A stretch of 64,000 nucleotides of DNA from Siphlonurus alternatus (Eukaryota > Arthropoda > Insecta > Ephemeroptera > Siphlonuridae). A program made the translations under genes and the position numbers. Positions 30,601 through 42,952 of the stretch are shown here, in pieces. Positions within the stretch are counted from its first letter, which is position 1; every line of letters starts with the position of its first letter. The stretch lies in contig OX463784.1 in the NCBI GenBank assembly GCA_949825025.1, positions 19,090,761 to 19,154,760 on the forward strand. Direction: 5' to 3'. The notes under the pieces are model-generated. The model was given only the letters and a program-made list of their open reading frames with translations. It ran no database searches and was not told the origin of the DNA.

Positions 30601-31359
30601 ACTTGTATGATACATACCGATGACGGGAAAAGCACATTGGAATTAATTAAATAAACTATTGAGTCACATGTCTACGAAAAAAAAAAAAAAAAAATGTGAT
30701 TTCTTCGCAGCAAAAAACTTAAGTATTCTTCATTAATTTATGTATAAGCGGAAAAAATGTTTGGTATCCCGCGTGTCCTGACTGCTCCGAGAATTTTTAA
30801 AACAACTCGACTATGTACTCTCCCTTTCCTCTAATAGCGCCACCTCTGGCGCCAACTGTCTAGTCAACACCCCTTCTCCTCCGACGATAATACTTTTGTT
30901 TTCAAACATCCCTTCTCCAAAATTTGTGACTAATATTTCTTTATTTTCAATTATATTTTCTAATTCTGTTGACACAGCCAAAATATATGAGATTTTTTTT
31001 AATTTAGTTTAATAATTTGATTTACTGCAGGATTTTAACTTAATGATTAATTATCGTGACAAAAATTTATTATTTCTACTCCACGTTCAAGGTGATTTAC
31101 TGATACTGATTTCGTATAAGATTGTAAACAATCATTTTATATAATTATTTAGTTTCAATTAGTTCAGGCTTATTAGCAGTATCAATTATTTTTATTTCAA
31201 TTAATACAATTTCCCATGTATAGATATAGACTGCGTGGGAACGTGTACAAATATTCACATGCTGTCCCGAGGTATGCATATAATTATATGATTGTTTAAG
31301 TTTTTCTACTTACAATTTTTTTTACGGAGATATTCAATAATTTTAAACCCTACCGTGTT
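27654..31359. other. non-coding stretch
   Basis: A moderately GC-richer segment (27690-28130) has weak inverted repeats around 27955-28077. A small GC patch at 28370-28480, an imperfect hairpin at about 29983-30062 and the CTCF-like patch at 30770-30900 complete it. No gene was seen. Confidence 0.6.
30836..30853 (-). promoter_or_regulatory. candidate CTCF-like site
   Basis: On the minus strand GGCGCCAGAGGTGGCGCT contains AGGTGGCGC, close to the insect CTCF core (AG-G/T-GGCGC type). It lies in a GC-richer 110-bp patch. This is a motif match only. Confidence 0.3.
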
Positions 31360-31503
31360 TATAACCCGCCAAGGCAAGAAAAAAGTTGTTAAAAAATTTA
31401 AAAGTCTCAAGCGAATTGATTGAGATGTGGGTCCCAGTTCCATGACCTCGGTGAAAACTTTTAAATTTTCTAATCAATTTATTTCTTGCCTTGGTGGTTT
31501 AAT
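31360..31503. mobile_element. inverted-repeat element (CCAAGGCAAGAAA ends)
   Basis: CGCCAAGGCAAGAAAAAAGT and AAATTTAAAAGT at the left pair with ACTTTTAAATTTTC and ATTTCTTGCCTTGGTGG at the right. The arms are about 45 bp with mismatches around a 55-bp centre. Confidence 0.65.
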
Positions 31504-32814
31504 ATTATTATATGATTATATTTTTTAATATTAAGCATTCATTCAATGTTGTTCTTAAATATTATTCTTATAAAATAAATTCTCGTATTAGCTTCATTTG
31601 AAATTAATTTAATTTCATCTTGTATTACAATTTTAACCAAACAAGCTGTTTTTGAGAATACAAACGTATGTTTGGGTATGTTTCAGATTGTAAATAAAAT
31701 TTAACTTAAGAGGGCTTAGGATAACAGCTTTAGTTTAATTAGAATGAATATTTAATGCCTTTACAGAAATTACAGTGTTAAATTTCAATTAATTTTAAAC
31801 CCACGCTATATATATTATACAAGTGCTTGATATAGTGTGTGTTGGTTAAAAAAATAACATTTATGAGAAAATTTAATTCTTGTATTTAAAATAATAATTT
31901 GAAATATTTAAAATATTTTACCTTCTCATAATTTATTTCTATATATGATAAATATATTAAAATAATAATTGTTGGCCAAGATAAAAAATTGGAAAAACTT
32001 AATTAAACAAGTGAGATGAAATTAATAGCTGCATAATGAATTTTTTAATCATTATTTTTTGTAAACATAATTGAGTACCTATGTATATTATACAATATAA
32101 TTATATTTATTTTTATTTTAGATTCTATAATAATGAATATTGTTAAAAACTCGAGCATTAAATTTTGAATTTCTTCCCATGATTATAATGATATTACAGA
32201 TTTGTATTTCACTTCATTTTCACTCTTTTATTTTCTCTTGTACTGCAGCAATGCTGTCAATACATCAAATTATATTTTAAAATCTGTCATCTAAATCTGA
32301 GAATAAAGAAATTCGATCAAGAAGCGGATATTATTTGTATACTTCACACTAACTGTGGCAAAAATCAAGTAAGAAAAAGAAGTTAAATTAATAAAAGTAT
32401 AGTGGTTCAATTATGGTAAAAGTGATTGATAATAATAATAAGTAATAAGTAGTGTGAAATTACATTTTCTTAAAAACTATAAGTATTACTTGAATCTTTG
32501 TTTCATTACAGATTATCAGTCAATAATGTTACGTTTAATTCTCTAAAAATTTGTTGTTGTGAATGATTGCATTCAATTTCTTGTACTTTATTGATGTAAT
32601 TGCTATAGACTGCTAAAAATATAATAAAAAAGTTGAATATTTATTTTTATAAAAAGTTCAATTTCATTAACACATTATTAATTTTAAATTTATTACTAAT
32701 ATAACACAATTTTATTTTTTTAATAACAAAAAAGTAAATCAAATTACAAGCATATAAAATATATATTTTTTTTAATTTAATGAATTTGATGATAGTTTTT
32801 TATTGAATGACAAT

Positions 32815-32975
32815 CCACGCTTGGCTGGTCTTGCATTTGACGTTTGAAATTGTAATAAGTGTCGCCTGGTTCGCTCTGCTACAGTCAGTATTTGCATTTA
32901 ATCAAGTGCTGGAGCTACACCCCCCGCCGACACTTTTGTGTTAGTTGTGGTCAACGTGGTACCGCACACTCGTTA
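32815..32975. promoter_or_regulatory. GC-richer patch, possible promoter
   Basis: The block contains GTGTCGCCTGGTTCGCTC, an initiator-like TCAGTA in CTACAGTCAGTATTTGC, and CACCCCCCGCCGACAC within AT-rich surroundings. No coding frame was recognised. The call rests on base composition and one short motif. Confidence 0.2.
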
Positions 32976-33611
32976 TCAGCTATAAATTCTAATATAATTG
33001 TATTCATGGAGAGATACGTATGACGTCATAGAGTATGTGTTAATGAAGCCAGATTAAAATGAGATTATCACTTTTTAGATATTCATTGTAATGGTAAAAA
33101 AACGGATTTGTTTTATGCTTAATTATTTATAATAAACTTTTTCCCCATGTTATGTTTTATAAAAGTTATAAATTTGCATGGAAGATGCATTTTTCATATT
33201 CATGTTATATTTATTCATTACATATTATGTATTTACGGTCAATAGTGTCAAGCGAGCTCAACCCAAATATTTTTGTTTGCAGTTATAGGATTACAATATT
33301 AACAGATTAAAATTATAAAATAAAAATTAAAAAAATGTATACGATTTGTTAATTATGAATTGTTGAAAAACTTATTTATTAAAATTAATAAACTACTAAA
33401 CAAATTAATAGAAAAAAAAGTTCAATCATTATTACATAAAACATAAACTATAGATAAATATTATATAATTATTCAATTCTTTTTATTACTACATTAGTTT
33501 CTCATCATGAAACTAACAGACTGTGTAAAACGTCTCTGAATTCTCTCCCTCTCTCAATCTCCTTCCTCCTACCCACTTCTTAACCACCTCCAATGCAAAA
33601 CGTTCCTCCCT

Positions 33612-33616
<5 letters not shown>

Positions 33617-33685
<69 letters not shown>
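33617..33685 (+). repeat. (CT)n microsatellite
   Basis: About 69 bp of CT in a broader pyrimidine-rich region (33537-33840). Confidence 0.97.
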
Positions 33686-33689
<4 letters not shown>

Positions 33690-35457
33690 ACTCGCGAAGT
33701 TAATGGGATTAAATGAGTGGAAAATGCAAGACGGTGGAAAACGCAGGAATGAAATTAGGCCACTTCACGTCAAATTTCAAGTCAAATAACCCTCCTCCTT
33801 TCTCTCTCTATACCTTTCCTCGTCTCTCTCTCTCACTATCTCATAGAGAAGAGAGCATCATTACATCAATTTGATAGAAGGAAGATATTACCAGGCACTT
33901 TAAAGATAGAAATGTAATGACAACGGTGTCACATCGTTCATTCACTAAGGTATAATCATTACATACCTCTTCTATCTACATCGTAAGAAAGGTATATAAT
34001 TTACAATGTAAAAAATTATTACTTTTTTATAATAGTGATGATTTATAATCTTTATCAAATTATTATGTTTCTCCTGTTATTCATATTTCTAACAGTAAGT
34101 ACAGGTTATATTTGAAATTATTGAACCATAATTATTTCACATCATATTTGATTCGCATGTGATTAATTAATTTTTAAATATGTGTAGTTATGGTGATACA
34201 ATCGCGTACAACAAAAAAGGCTGTTTAATTATATTTTTATTTACCATTGTTTATTAGTGTCATGTACAGTACAACTACAATTATTCTGTTATTCTACATT
34301 ATTCCTTTTTCTCCTTCAATAATTTTACATACAATTTTACATTATATATTTGTTGTTAAATTGGAACTCTAGTTAAAAAATACATCATGATAATATCAAC
34401 GTGAAATTCAAGCTACATGTTCATCATTGATTTGAGGACGTACTTGCCCCTGAAGTATACGTAACCCTCTTCATTTGGGTGATGAACAAGTTGCCTAACT
34501 TTAAGGGGAGATGTTCTGGAAAAGCGGACACTTAATAATTACTTGAACGTAATATTCTAAGTCATTTGTAAGATTTCGAATATATGTTTATAGTTATGAT
34601 GCAAATTAACATGTTTTCAATTTTTAGAACAAATCCCTATCTGTAATGTGCTTTTCTTATTATGATTTTTACCGTCAAATTTTAACTCAATTTTAGCCAT
34701 GCACTATTTTCAATAAGAAAATGCTATATTAATTAATATTGCATGTAATATAACATGTATGTTATTTCAGTATCATAATTATATCGACAAGTAAAATACA
34801 TAAAAATATATTGTTTAATATTAATGCACTTTTTGAGAAAATGCAGTGATTAAATTAATGGAATTATTTCATGCGTCGTATAATTTATGTTGTTAAATAT
34901 GAATTTTAACCATTAAAAATAAAAACAATTATTTTTTTTACATACACCTTCATTACGTTGATTTTAATTTGAAATGAACTTACCATTAAAATAATTACAA
35001 CATACTGCAGTAGTATATAGACTCATTATTTGTGCAGTTTACGGTACATTTTATGAGCTTTGGTCAGATAATGTGTACAAAATAACACTGTTATTATTAT
35101 TATTATTATGAAAATGACCTCAGTGTTACAATATAGCGTGACGCTTTGATAAAATTGTACTACTACTGACTTTTAATATTTATTATATATTTTTATTATA
35201 CAACCTATTTTTCTCTTTTTACTACACTGTAAAATATAAATGAATTTATGTTATGTAATAAAATCAAAGTCACAATAATTGCAAAATATATACTCCAATT
35301 TAATGTATCTCTCATAACCACAGGTTTTTCACTAGTCATGGCTAGAATAGCGTCAGCTTATTAACTCAATGAAACGTGAAATGTTTGAAACCTGAATATC
35401 TTTCAGGAGTACTATACATCTCAGTGAATTCCACGCGTCCAAAAAAGCAAAATGGTC

Positions 35458-35621
35458 AAACTTAAGCTCCGTCCAGAACTGTTCGGAAACGGAAAAGCTC
35501 TCAACCGATTAGAAAATTCAAATTTTCCAATTCACTTGGTTAGTAAACGGAAATTTAGAATTTTCCGATTGGTGCGGGAGAGATTTTCCGTTTCCGGCCA
35601 GTTTTGGACAGGCTTTACTTT
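35458..35621. mobile_element. inverted-repeat element (GTCCAGAACTG ends)
   Basis: The left arm CGTCCAGAACTGTTCGGAAA, CGGAAAAGCTCTC, CGATTAGAAAATT is mirrored by AATTTTCCGATTGG, GAGAGATTTTCCGTTTCCGG, CAGTTTTGGACAGG. An open frame across it is a by-product of its GC content. Confidence 0.75.
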
Positions 35622-37506
35622 AATATATAGTCACATACCGGAAGTTAGGGACAAGGGGGTTGAATATGGACTGTAAAACTATTTTGTTGCGTGTTTCTGC
35701 TCTTCCCATCTGATTTTTTTTTAAATTTTGCAAACTTAATGTAAACTTACATGCAAAGTTTCAAAAATTCAATAAAGTTTAATCATACATCTTAAAATTT
35801 TCGGCTATATTCGACGGTATTATGAAATAGATTTGATTTAAAAATTAAGTCAAAAGTTTTTTTACTGTGTACTTATGTATGTCTTGTAAAACACACCAGG
35901 AAATATTAGTATTGTGTTTTTGTATATTATTACTTTCAACTTGTCATATGCTGTAAAATAATAAATTTTATATTCTTATCTTATTATGATAATTCTATGA
36001 TAAAAGTTTTGAAATATATGCATATTTTAAATTGTTTACGTTTTATTTGATAAAAACTAAAATGTTTTCTGTTTAAATTGAACTATATCATATTTCCTGG
36101 TATATAATATAAAATAATAATAAATTGATTAAATGTAATCTATACTTATGATCCTGACAATTCAATTCATACAGTGTATTATTTATTATTTTTTTTATAT
36201 CTGATCAATGAATGAATAATAAAATTTTGAACTTTCATGACTTACTTTTTCATGCTTTTATTAAAAAAATAACATTCTTACACTTTCATGAAATTATTTT
36301 ATTGCATGCTTATTTGAATATAGGGCCTCGAATTCCGTATTAACAATATTTTCAGATTGTTTTGAACCCTCTAATACCTTTAAAATGACGGGGAAACTTA
36401 TTTCCCTTGTATGCTCGTGTTAAATATTGGCATGAATATGACGTCACAGTGTTTTGCAGCAGTGTTTATGAGTGTTAGAGGATTTAAAAAAATCTGAAAA
36501 ATATTGACTTAACATAACTCGATCCAAGGTTCTATATCCAAATATAAAATAAAAAATTTCACGAAAGTATTTTAAAAGAAGTTTAGTACGTACATTTATA
36601 ATTAAATGAATGATTATTTTAAATTAATAAAGCATAAATAGCTTTACTGATGAGAAAGGGTTGAAGGTATTGCTATCGCGGGGTGAACACAGAAAACTGG
36701 GTCCATAAAAATTAATTATTTGTATTCAGTGGTTAGAAAAATAAATATTTTGTCGTTGTCTTTGAATCATTATGGGCCTTGAGTCAGGTTCCTTTTTCCA
36801 ATAGATGCCACGTGTAGATTCTTTCTAAGATACATATTTGTTCGCAACTAAAATTACATATATTTTTATTAGAACATAATTATAATTGCATGTTAATTCG
36901 ACGAAGGTCTTAAACTATATTTACTTTGATGTATCTTTGATAAACAATATTATTGTTTTTAGGACTACCTCTGTTAATTAGTAGTATAAACTGAAACAGC
37001 ATGGCATCGTCATGGAAATGGAATGATCTATAACTTTGATTTAGAATAATAATAATTATTATCCACACTGATCTAGAAATATTTTTAATTCATGTATTTA
37101 GTGAATAATTTAAAGCATTCTTAAAAAAGAAATCATTTTTTGTGTGTTAGCAATGCTGAGTATATAGTATACATAAACCCTAAATATAAAATATAATGTA
37201 GTATAGAAAATAGATATCTGCGCTTGATCGACCTTCCACAAAAAATTTCAAAATTCCCCCCCCCCCCCCCACTTTTTCTAAGTACTTAGAGTCAAATTAA
37301 TTTAATATTCCCTCCGGAAGTAGCCGGACGTATAAAATTTGTATCTATTATGTTTATAATTCAATTTTAAAACATTACAGAGGTGTTTGAATTACAAATA
37401 CTGACGTAAAGAGAAATTGTAACTCTGAAATGCAATTAGAAAGGCTACTTTTGATAGGAATTTCGACCAAATTTACACGCTGAAAGACAAATAAAGTTGT
37501 ACTTAC

Positions 37507-37648
37507 TTGTCTTCAAGAATGTACTTGTCTCCGTCGTTCTCCACACACGTTCCCTTGGTCTCGATCAACGTCGAGTTGATGTTCAGGAGGGTAGTCACCC
37601 CAGACTGGAACCAACTGCCGCTCCATCCCTCGGGGAACCGGCAAACAC
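37507..37648 (-). CDS. internal exon of a DUF7044-like arthropod secreted/membrane protein
   Basis: On the minus strand a 142-bp open exon is bounded by acceptor TTTCAG and donor GTAAGT. It begins with two bases of a split codon and ends with two bases of another. The 46 full codons read VCRFPEGWSGSWFQSGV, then TTLLNINSTLIETKG, then TCVENDGDKYILED. The pattern C-x-F-P-x-x-W-x-G-x-W-F-x-S-G with a later C-x-x-x-x-G-D-x-Y resembles, from memory, the Cys-rich DUF7044 modules of uncharacterised arthropod proteins that also carry DUF7042/7043. GC content is far above the flanks. No partner exon was recognised, so the introns on both sides appear to be long. That it is an exon is very likely; the family assignment is moderate and its function is unknown. 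Confidence 0.8.
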
Positions 37649-39591
37649 CTGAAACATACATCACGTAATGAGCACGTGGTCTAGTGAAGAGGGTCTAATT
37701 TTATAGCAGATCGATGTAACAAAAATTCCGTACGAATATGTTGCAATAATATTCAAACACATACAGTAGAAGATTATTTTCGAGAGACAAGTTCAAATCA
37801 ACTCATTGTTACGTATATATACGTACAGTCCAGCTCTTACAAAATGTTGCGTTATATTGCATCGATTTACATATATGATTGTCTCAATGCAGAATTTTAA
37901 ATCCTTCGTATAATGTTAATATATGGGAAGCCACAAAATTCGGTAGACCGTGTTGTGAGCTGTTATATTGTCTAATAAAAGTAGATTTCTTTCCAAATTG
38001 AAGAAAAGTAATGCAAGTTAATAATAAATTTGTTTAAAGATCAGCAAAATTAAAAAAAAAAGCAATCCTAGCAGCAAGGATGCGCAGTGTAAATGCAAAG
38101 TGCAATACCCAATATTAGTATTAAATAATGTATAATTTTAAGTTTCCATAAAATACACGATACATACATTATGTTATAACTTATAATTATTAACATACAG
38201 GAGTTAATATAAAATGTTTTTATATACAATATAATATTTTTTATATACTAAGGCACAAACAAAATATTAAGTATTAAATTGCAACCAAAACTGATACAAA
38301 CAACAGTACACCAAAGTATTTTGTAATGGTTTAAAATTAAATTTGATACCCAATATTGAATGTTTTATAACAAACTACGTGCCTTGTATAATAATTAGAG
38401 GTGGTGTACTTGCCAAAGTTTCTCTGTCGGAAGATGGTTCTAAAGTTACTGCTCAGAGACGAAGGATAATGTCAGAATAAACCTCCAGCCTGTTTCTGAT
38501 GCCTTGGGGGATTTAATCGAGCAGTGCCGATGAAAAATACCTGATGGCACGTCATCGCAAGTACGTACGTTGATTTTAAGCAATATAAATTACATTTCGT
38601 ATACTTAAAACATTTAATTAATTTTTATAATATATTGTTAAGTAATTAGTTCATATGATCTTTTTATTAGGAGTTGTTGCTCAACGCAACCTTCACCCCA
38701 CATCTTACACCTATTGCGATTTTAGGATTCGCTTAAATATACTTGGAGAATCTTATTAATTTTTATTTTAGTAAAATTTAAAATAACTTGTTTTAATTCT
38801 AAATTAATTAAAATAAAAAACAATTTAGTACATTAAATTAAATAAAAAAAAATGAAAATTATAATTAAATTAAAAAAATATTATAATAAAAAATTTTAAT
38901 TTAATTAATTTAATTAAAATATTTAATTTCGTTAATTTTAATTTAAAACTGTGTTATTAACAAACTGCATTGTCCTTTATAAAATATGTGACGGAAAAAA
39001 GTGGCATAACATTTTTTACACACATCACTCCATTCCCACATAAAGCTTCCTAATTCAACATCTCATGGTAAACTTATTACTGTATTATATCAGATCGTAT
39101 ATGCTCAACATGAGAGTTGAGTTAGTTACAGCCTGAGGCCTTTAGTTCAAGTAACATACATTGAAGTAGAGAAATTTCACTTACACCTCAAGCTATTCTG
39201 GCTCAGACACGAGTGCGTCTAATGCACAACATGCGTGTACTGTGGTTACAAGAGTATGTGTAACTACTCTACCAAAAACTTTCAGATGAAATTTCACTAT
39301 ATAACATACCAAATGAAATTTACAAAGTTTGAGTGCAGTTATTAACATAATGCTAAAACTTTATTTAAACAATGTTAATATTGTTCTGAGATGGTATCCA
39401 TATTTTAACATTATTGTTTATAAGTAATAAGTAAGGAATATTAATATCATATTTTCGTATATTGTAAATCAAGGTGTATCTATCAAGAATCTTTGTTAAG
39501 AGTAAAAGGATCGCATTAAATTAAAATATTATCTAAAAAAATAAGTTTAGGGGGGGGGTACAAATTCAACATCTTCATACATAACCATGGC
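37649..39591. other. non-coding stretch upstream of the minus-strand exon
   Basis: A slightly GC-richer segment at 38400-38570 has no convincing frame. The rest is AT-rich. No further exon was recognised. Confidence 0.55.
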
Positions 39592-39960
39592 CGCGTGATT
39601 CACAAAGATATACAGCTATATCTATAGCTATCCAAAAATATACCCATAAAGGTCGGCATGCACTATCCACCTTTAGTGCTATTCAGTTATTTGACTCTAA
39701 CCGTGGTTATTTATATACCTGGTTCAGCGGTTTTCAAACTTTTTGACTCGTGTCCGAGATTATATTCAATTCAAAGATGATGTCCCATTTTTTTCGTCCC
39801 CACTGCTTTCCTATTTCCCTACCTTATTAACCATATAGCTTTGATCGCCATTACCCCATTTTCATGAAGTCCCAGATGAAAAATCTCACTGTCCCAAATT
39901 TGGGACGCGTCCCATAGTTTGAAAACCGCTGGCACCTGGTTAATGTTTCTTGCATAATTT
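39592..39960. mobile_element. Family 1 foldback element, degenerate, split by a hAT MITE
   Basis: The left end (GTGATTCACAAAGATATAC) and the core (CACCTTTAGTGCTATTCAG, CTCTAACCGTGGTTA) match other Family 1 copies. The right arm is interrupted at 39725 by the hAT-type insertion, so Family 1 was here first. Confidence 0.55.
39725..39932. mobile_element. hAT-type MITE with 8-bp target duplication
   Basis: The terminal inverted repeats CAGCGGTTTTCAAAC (39725) and GTTTGAAAACCGCTG (ending 39930) have the hAT-superfamily look. The element is flanked by the 8-bp direct repeat ACCTGGTT at 39717-39724 and 39933-39940. At about 206 bp it is non-autonomous. Two extra bases lie between the right end and its target copy. 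It has landed inside a Family 1 foldback element. Confidence 0.85.
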
Positions 39961-40863
39961 TAAAGAAAAATACATAAATTTATGATACATCGCCTTCCAA
40001 AAGGTATATTTTTTGTAATTTTATTAAAACATATACATCGTCACTGCACATAATGACTTCTCTATAGCAATGTAGCATTAAATCCTATTAAGGAATCTCG
40101 CAAGCATAATTATTCATGTTAAATATATTATAATAATTGCTTTGATAAAATAACATAATTAAATAATTTTCTTCTTTATACTTCTTTTAAAACGACAGCA
40201 GTAATACCAACTGTTGCAGATGTAAATATAAAAACAAAAGAGAAATTTTTCTTTTTTTTTGTTCCATTGAAGTCACACAAGTATGTTTTCTTATGTAAGT
40301 CTTAACCACTATAGAAGCAAGTCAGTTATATATATATACAAACATACCACCTGTATAATATCATATGGTATTCTACATTTATGTATGACGATACGATGTC
40401 TTACATAAAAAGAATTTTAACAGCAATTCAACACTGTATACTTTAAAAAAAACTCTGTGATGTAATATATTCTTTTTTTTTACAGAAAAAAAGAGTTATT
40501 TATAAAAAAAAAATCTCTCTCTTTCTCTTCTCTTTGTATATTTATGTACATGTGATCTCGTATTTTTTATCCAAGACAAAAGAATGAAATAGCAATCTGA
40601 AACTTGAGATAAAGGAAAAGAAAAAAAAAAAAAGAAGAATATTTTTCAAATACAATGGAAAAACACTTGAAAAATCAGAATACAAAAAAGTAATAATACT
40701 GCATGTATTATACAAAAGGTACTTTTCATAGATCAATGCTTATTTGTTTTGTGGTTTAAGTATATAAGTATCTTAACTGTAAATCATAATAGTGGAACAA
40801 AGAAATAATCCTTTTTGTTTTACTTTTCGGAAGTTAAAAGAATTTAAGGACTTATTTACTTAA

Positions 40864-41769
40864 GGGCCCGATCTAGTAGGAACGGCCATAAGGAAAAAAC
40901 AGTGTTTTCTATCAGTTATGTAGGGTACAATATTTGCTTCACAAAAAATTAAAAAACATCATTGAAAAGAGGAGACTGATATGTAATCCGCCAATGAATT
41001 TGTTTTTACACCACGACCACCAATTAATTTTTAATTAATTATTAAAAGCGGTAAAAGAGTGTCAACTTTACTTCATCATAACACTTGTAAAAAAAATAAT
41101 TTCTACAATAGGGTCGAATAGCGGTCTAGAAAATGTTGTCGGCTTTAATATAGTGTACGCTGAAAGTATTAATTCATGTTATTAAATTTACTGGAACTTA
41201 TAGACTAGAGCTACTTTTTTGCAATTTCTGGTTCCTAAAACCACTGAATGCAGCGCCGTGCGGAATTGCGGAAATATGCGAAATACTGAACTACAAGTGC
41301 GGCCGAGAGAGAGGAGAAGGGAGAGCCGAGAGAGAACAATAAAAGAATTTACCTGCCTGCAGTCCTCCCGCTCTCAACCCTTATCTTGCTTTACCATCAT
41401 CCACTCGCTCCGCAGTTCTATCTTTACTCCTTACATTTTGCTATTATGTACACTGAATTCAGATTTAGCTGCCTCTACATAATAATGGAATATTACACTA
41501 TAGGAACACCTCAAGGTTCATTATCACCTAGTATAGAGAAAATTGAAAATTACTTTGGGGCTTTCAAATCTTTGTTCACAGTATACTAAATTCTAACAGA
41601 ACACAACTAATCAGTTATATAGCAGCGAGATGGCTCGCCGTCCAGTTCGTTGTGTAACAAAATAATTTTTTCATTTTCAAATCATGTAAAATAGTAAGAA
41701 TACAATTTTTGTAATAAATTCAACTTGTATATCATTATCGGCATTTTATATAACAATGAATTAAAAACA

Positions 41770-41833
<64 letters not shown>

Positions 41834-42564
41834 CATATATCGAATATATGTTTTTAATTGTTTTTAATAAACAATTAAATAATACTTTATTTATAATATT
41901 AATTGCAAGATAAGATTAATTGACTAACACATTTTGTGACTCTTCCTCAATCATGACTCTTCCTAATCATTTATACTGTCTTCATGTTATACTATAATAT
42001 AAAACTAATGTCTTTGCAAAAAACATAAATTTATAATTATATCACATCTAAAAATAATTAAAAGTCTCAGATCACTGCTACTGTAATTTCTTATAATCGG
42101 AAAAGAAATAATAATTATTAGTAATTTATTGAACATAATATAAACATGATTGACAGCGGTTCATTTTCTGAGTCTCCGAATTTTCTCCTCCCCTAGCAGC
42201 AGGTGTTCGCAGGAGCACTTTACTCTATTGTGGTCTATAACAATGTCAGCGGATTAGTGACCGCTACCCATCTCAACAATGACATTTTTATGGAAATAAA
42301 ATTTTTATCTTCCTTATCGATCTCATCACGTATTCGCAAAAAAGTATTGATCTGGTTGTTTAAAGCTGTATAAAAATGAACTTGTCATTAAAAAGTAGAC
42401 CAAAGTCATTTTTGTCCGAAGTTTCTGTGACATTTATTACCGAATACATAAATGAAAAAATGCGATGAAGAGCAGGTAGAGCCTGTTTTTCCTTTCGAGC
42501 TAAAAACCGCGTGGTTGCCTACATTTTGCCGCGTAAGGTGTTTTACCTCTACTAGATCGGGCCC
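40864..42564. mobile_element. piggyBac-like non-autonomous element, 1.7 kb, TTAA target duplication
   Basis: A perfect 16-bp terminal inverted repeat, GGGCCCGATCTAGTAG, is at 40864-40879 and its reverse complement at 42549-42564. Both ends are flanked directly by TTAA (40860-40863 and 42565-42568), the target duplication of the piggyBac superfamily. The 1701-bp interior encodes no transposase-like protein. It holds a GC-rich patch with GAGAGA runs (41225-41450), a (TA)n array (41773-41828) and another GC-richer patch (42150-42290). Mobilisation in trans by a full-length piggyBac is inferred. Confidence 0.88.
41773..41828. repeat. (TA)n microsatellite
   Basis: An uninterrupted TA array of 56 bp lies within the TTAA-flanked element. 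Confidence 0.95.
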
Positions 42565-42789
42565 TTAAATGCATGTTTACATAAATTTAATAGTCAAAAG
42601 TCCATACGTAATGTGGTTTACATTTGATTGTCAATGAGAAAGGTTGTTATAAAATAAATGTACCAATGACTGAATATGTTACAAACGTTTCAGAGGTTCT
42701 TGGAAGTAAGCAATGTTAAAACAAAATGAAAATTATACATTAAATGTGTTATAGTATTGCTGCATTGCACAATTTTTATAATTTTTCAT

Positions 42790-42952
42790 TTATAACCCTA
42801 ATTGGGTACTTCCTAAATGCTCACTAAGTTTGAAACTCTGAACCTTCCGAAACCCTAACTTAACATTTCATAGGCTCTTCCATGAAGCATTTGCCTGTGA
42901 CTGAGAGAAACGTGGAAACCTCAGCTAGGATGGACGCCACAACTTTTGTCAC
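42790..42952 (-). mobile_element. 5'-truncated copy of the 5S-like SINE
   Basis: It shares with the copy at 20539-20931 the 3' end (AACCCTAATTGGGTACTTC on the plus strand), the run GAACCTTCC, AGGCTCTTCC and GTGGAAACCTCAGC. It has the same orientation. It stops at 42952, directly next to a Family 3 foldback element, so the 5S-like head is missing. Confidence 0.75.

Larger units (their letters stand above)
31504..37506. other. non-coding stretch, perhaps intron of the minus-strand gene
   Basis: It contains the GC patch at 32815, the CT array at 33617, a 69-nt imperfect hairpin at 34419-34487, the inverted-repeat element at 35458 and a C15 run near 37256. If the exon at 37507 belongs to a gene that continues on the minus strand, this is intronic. 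Confidence 0.5.

Noticed and set aside
35452..35676. 74-codon plus-strand open frame starting MVKLKLRPELFGNG
   Set aside because: It spans a palindromic element almost exactly; the coding look follows from the repeat.
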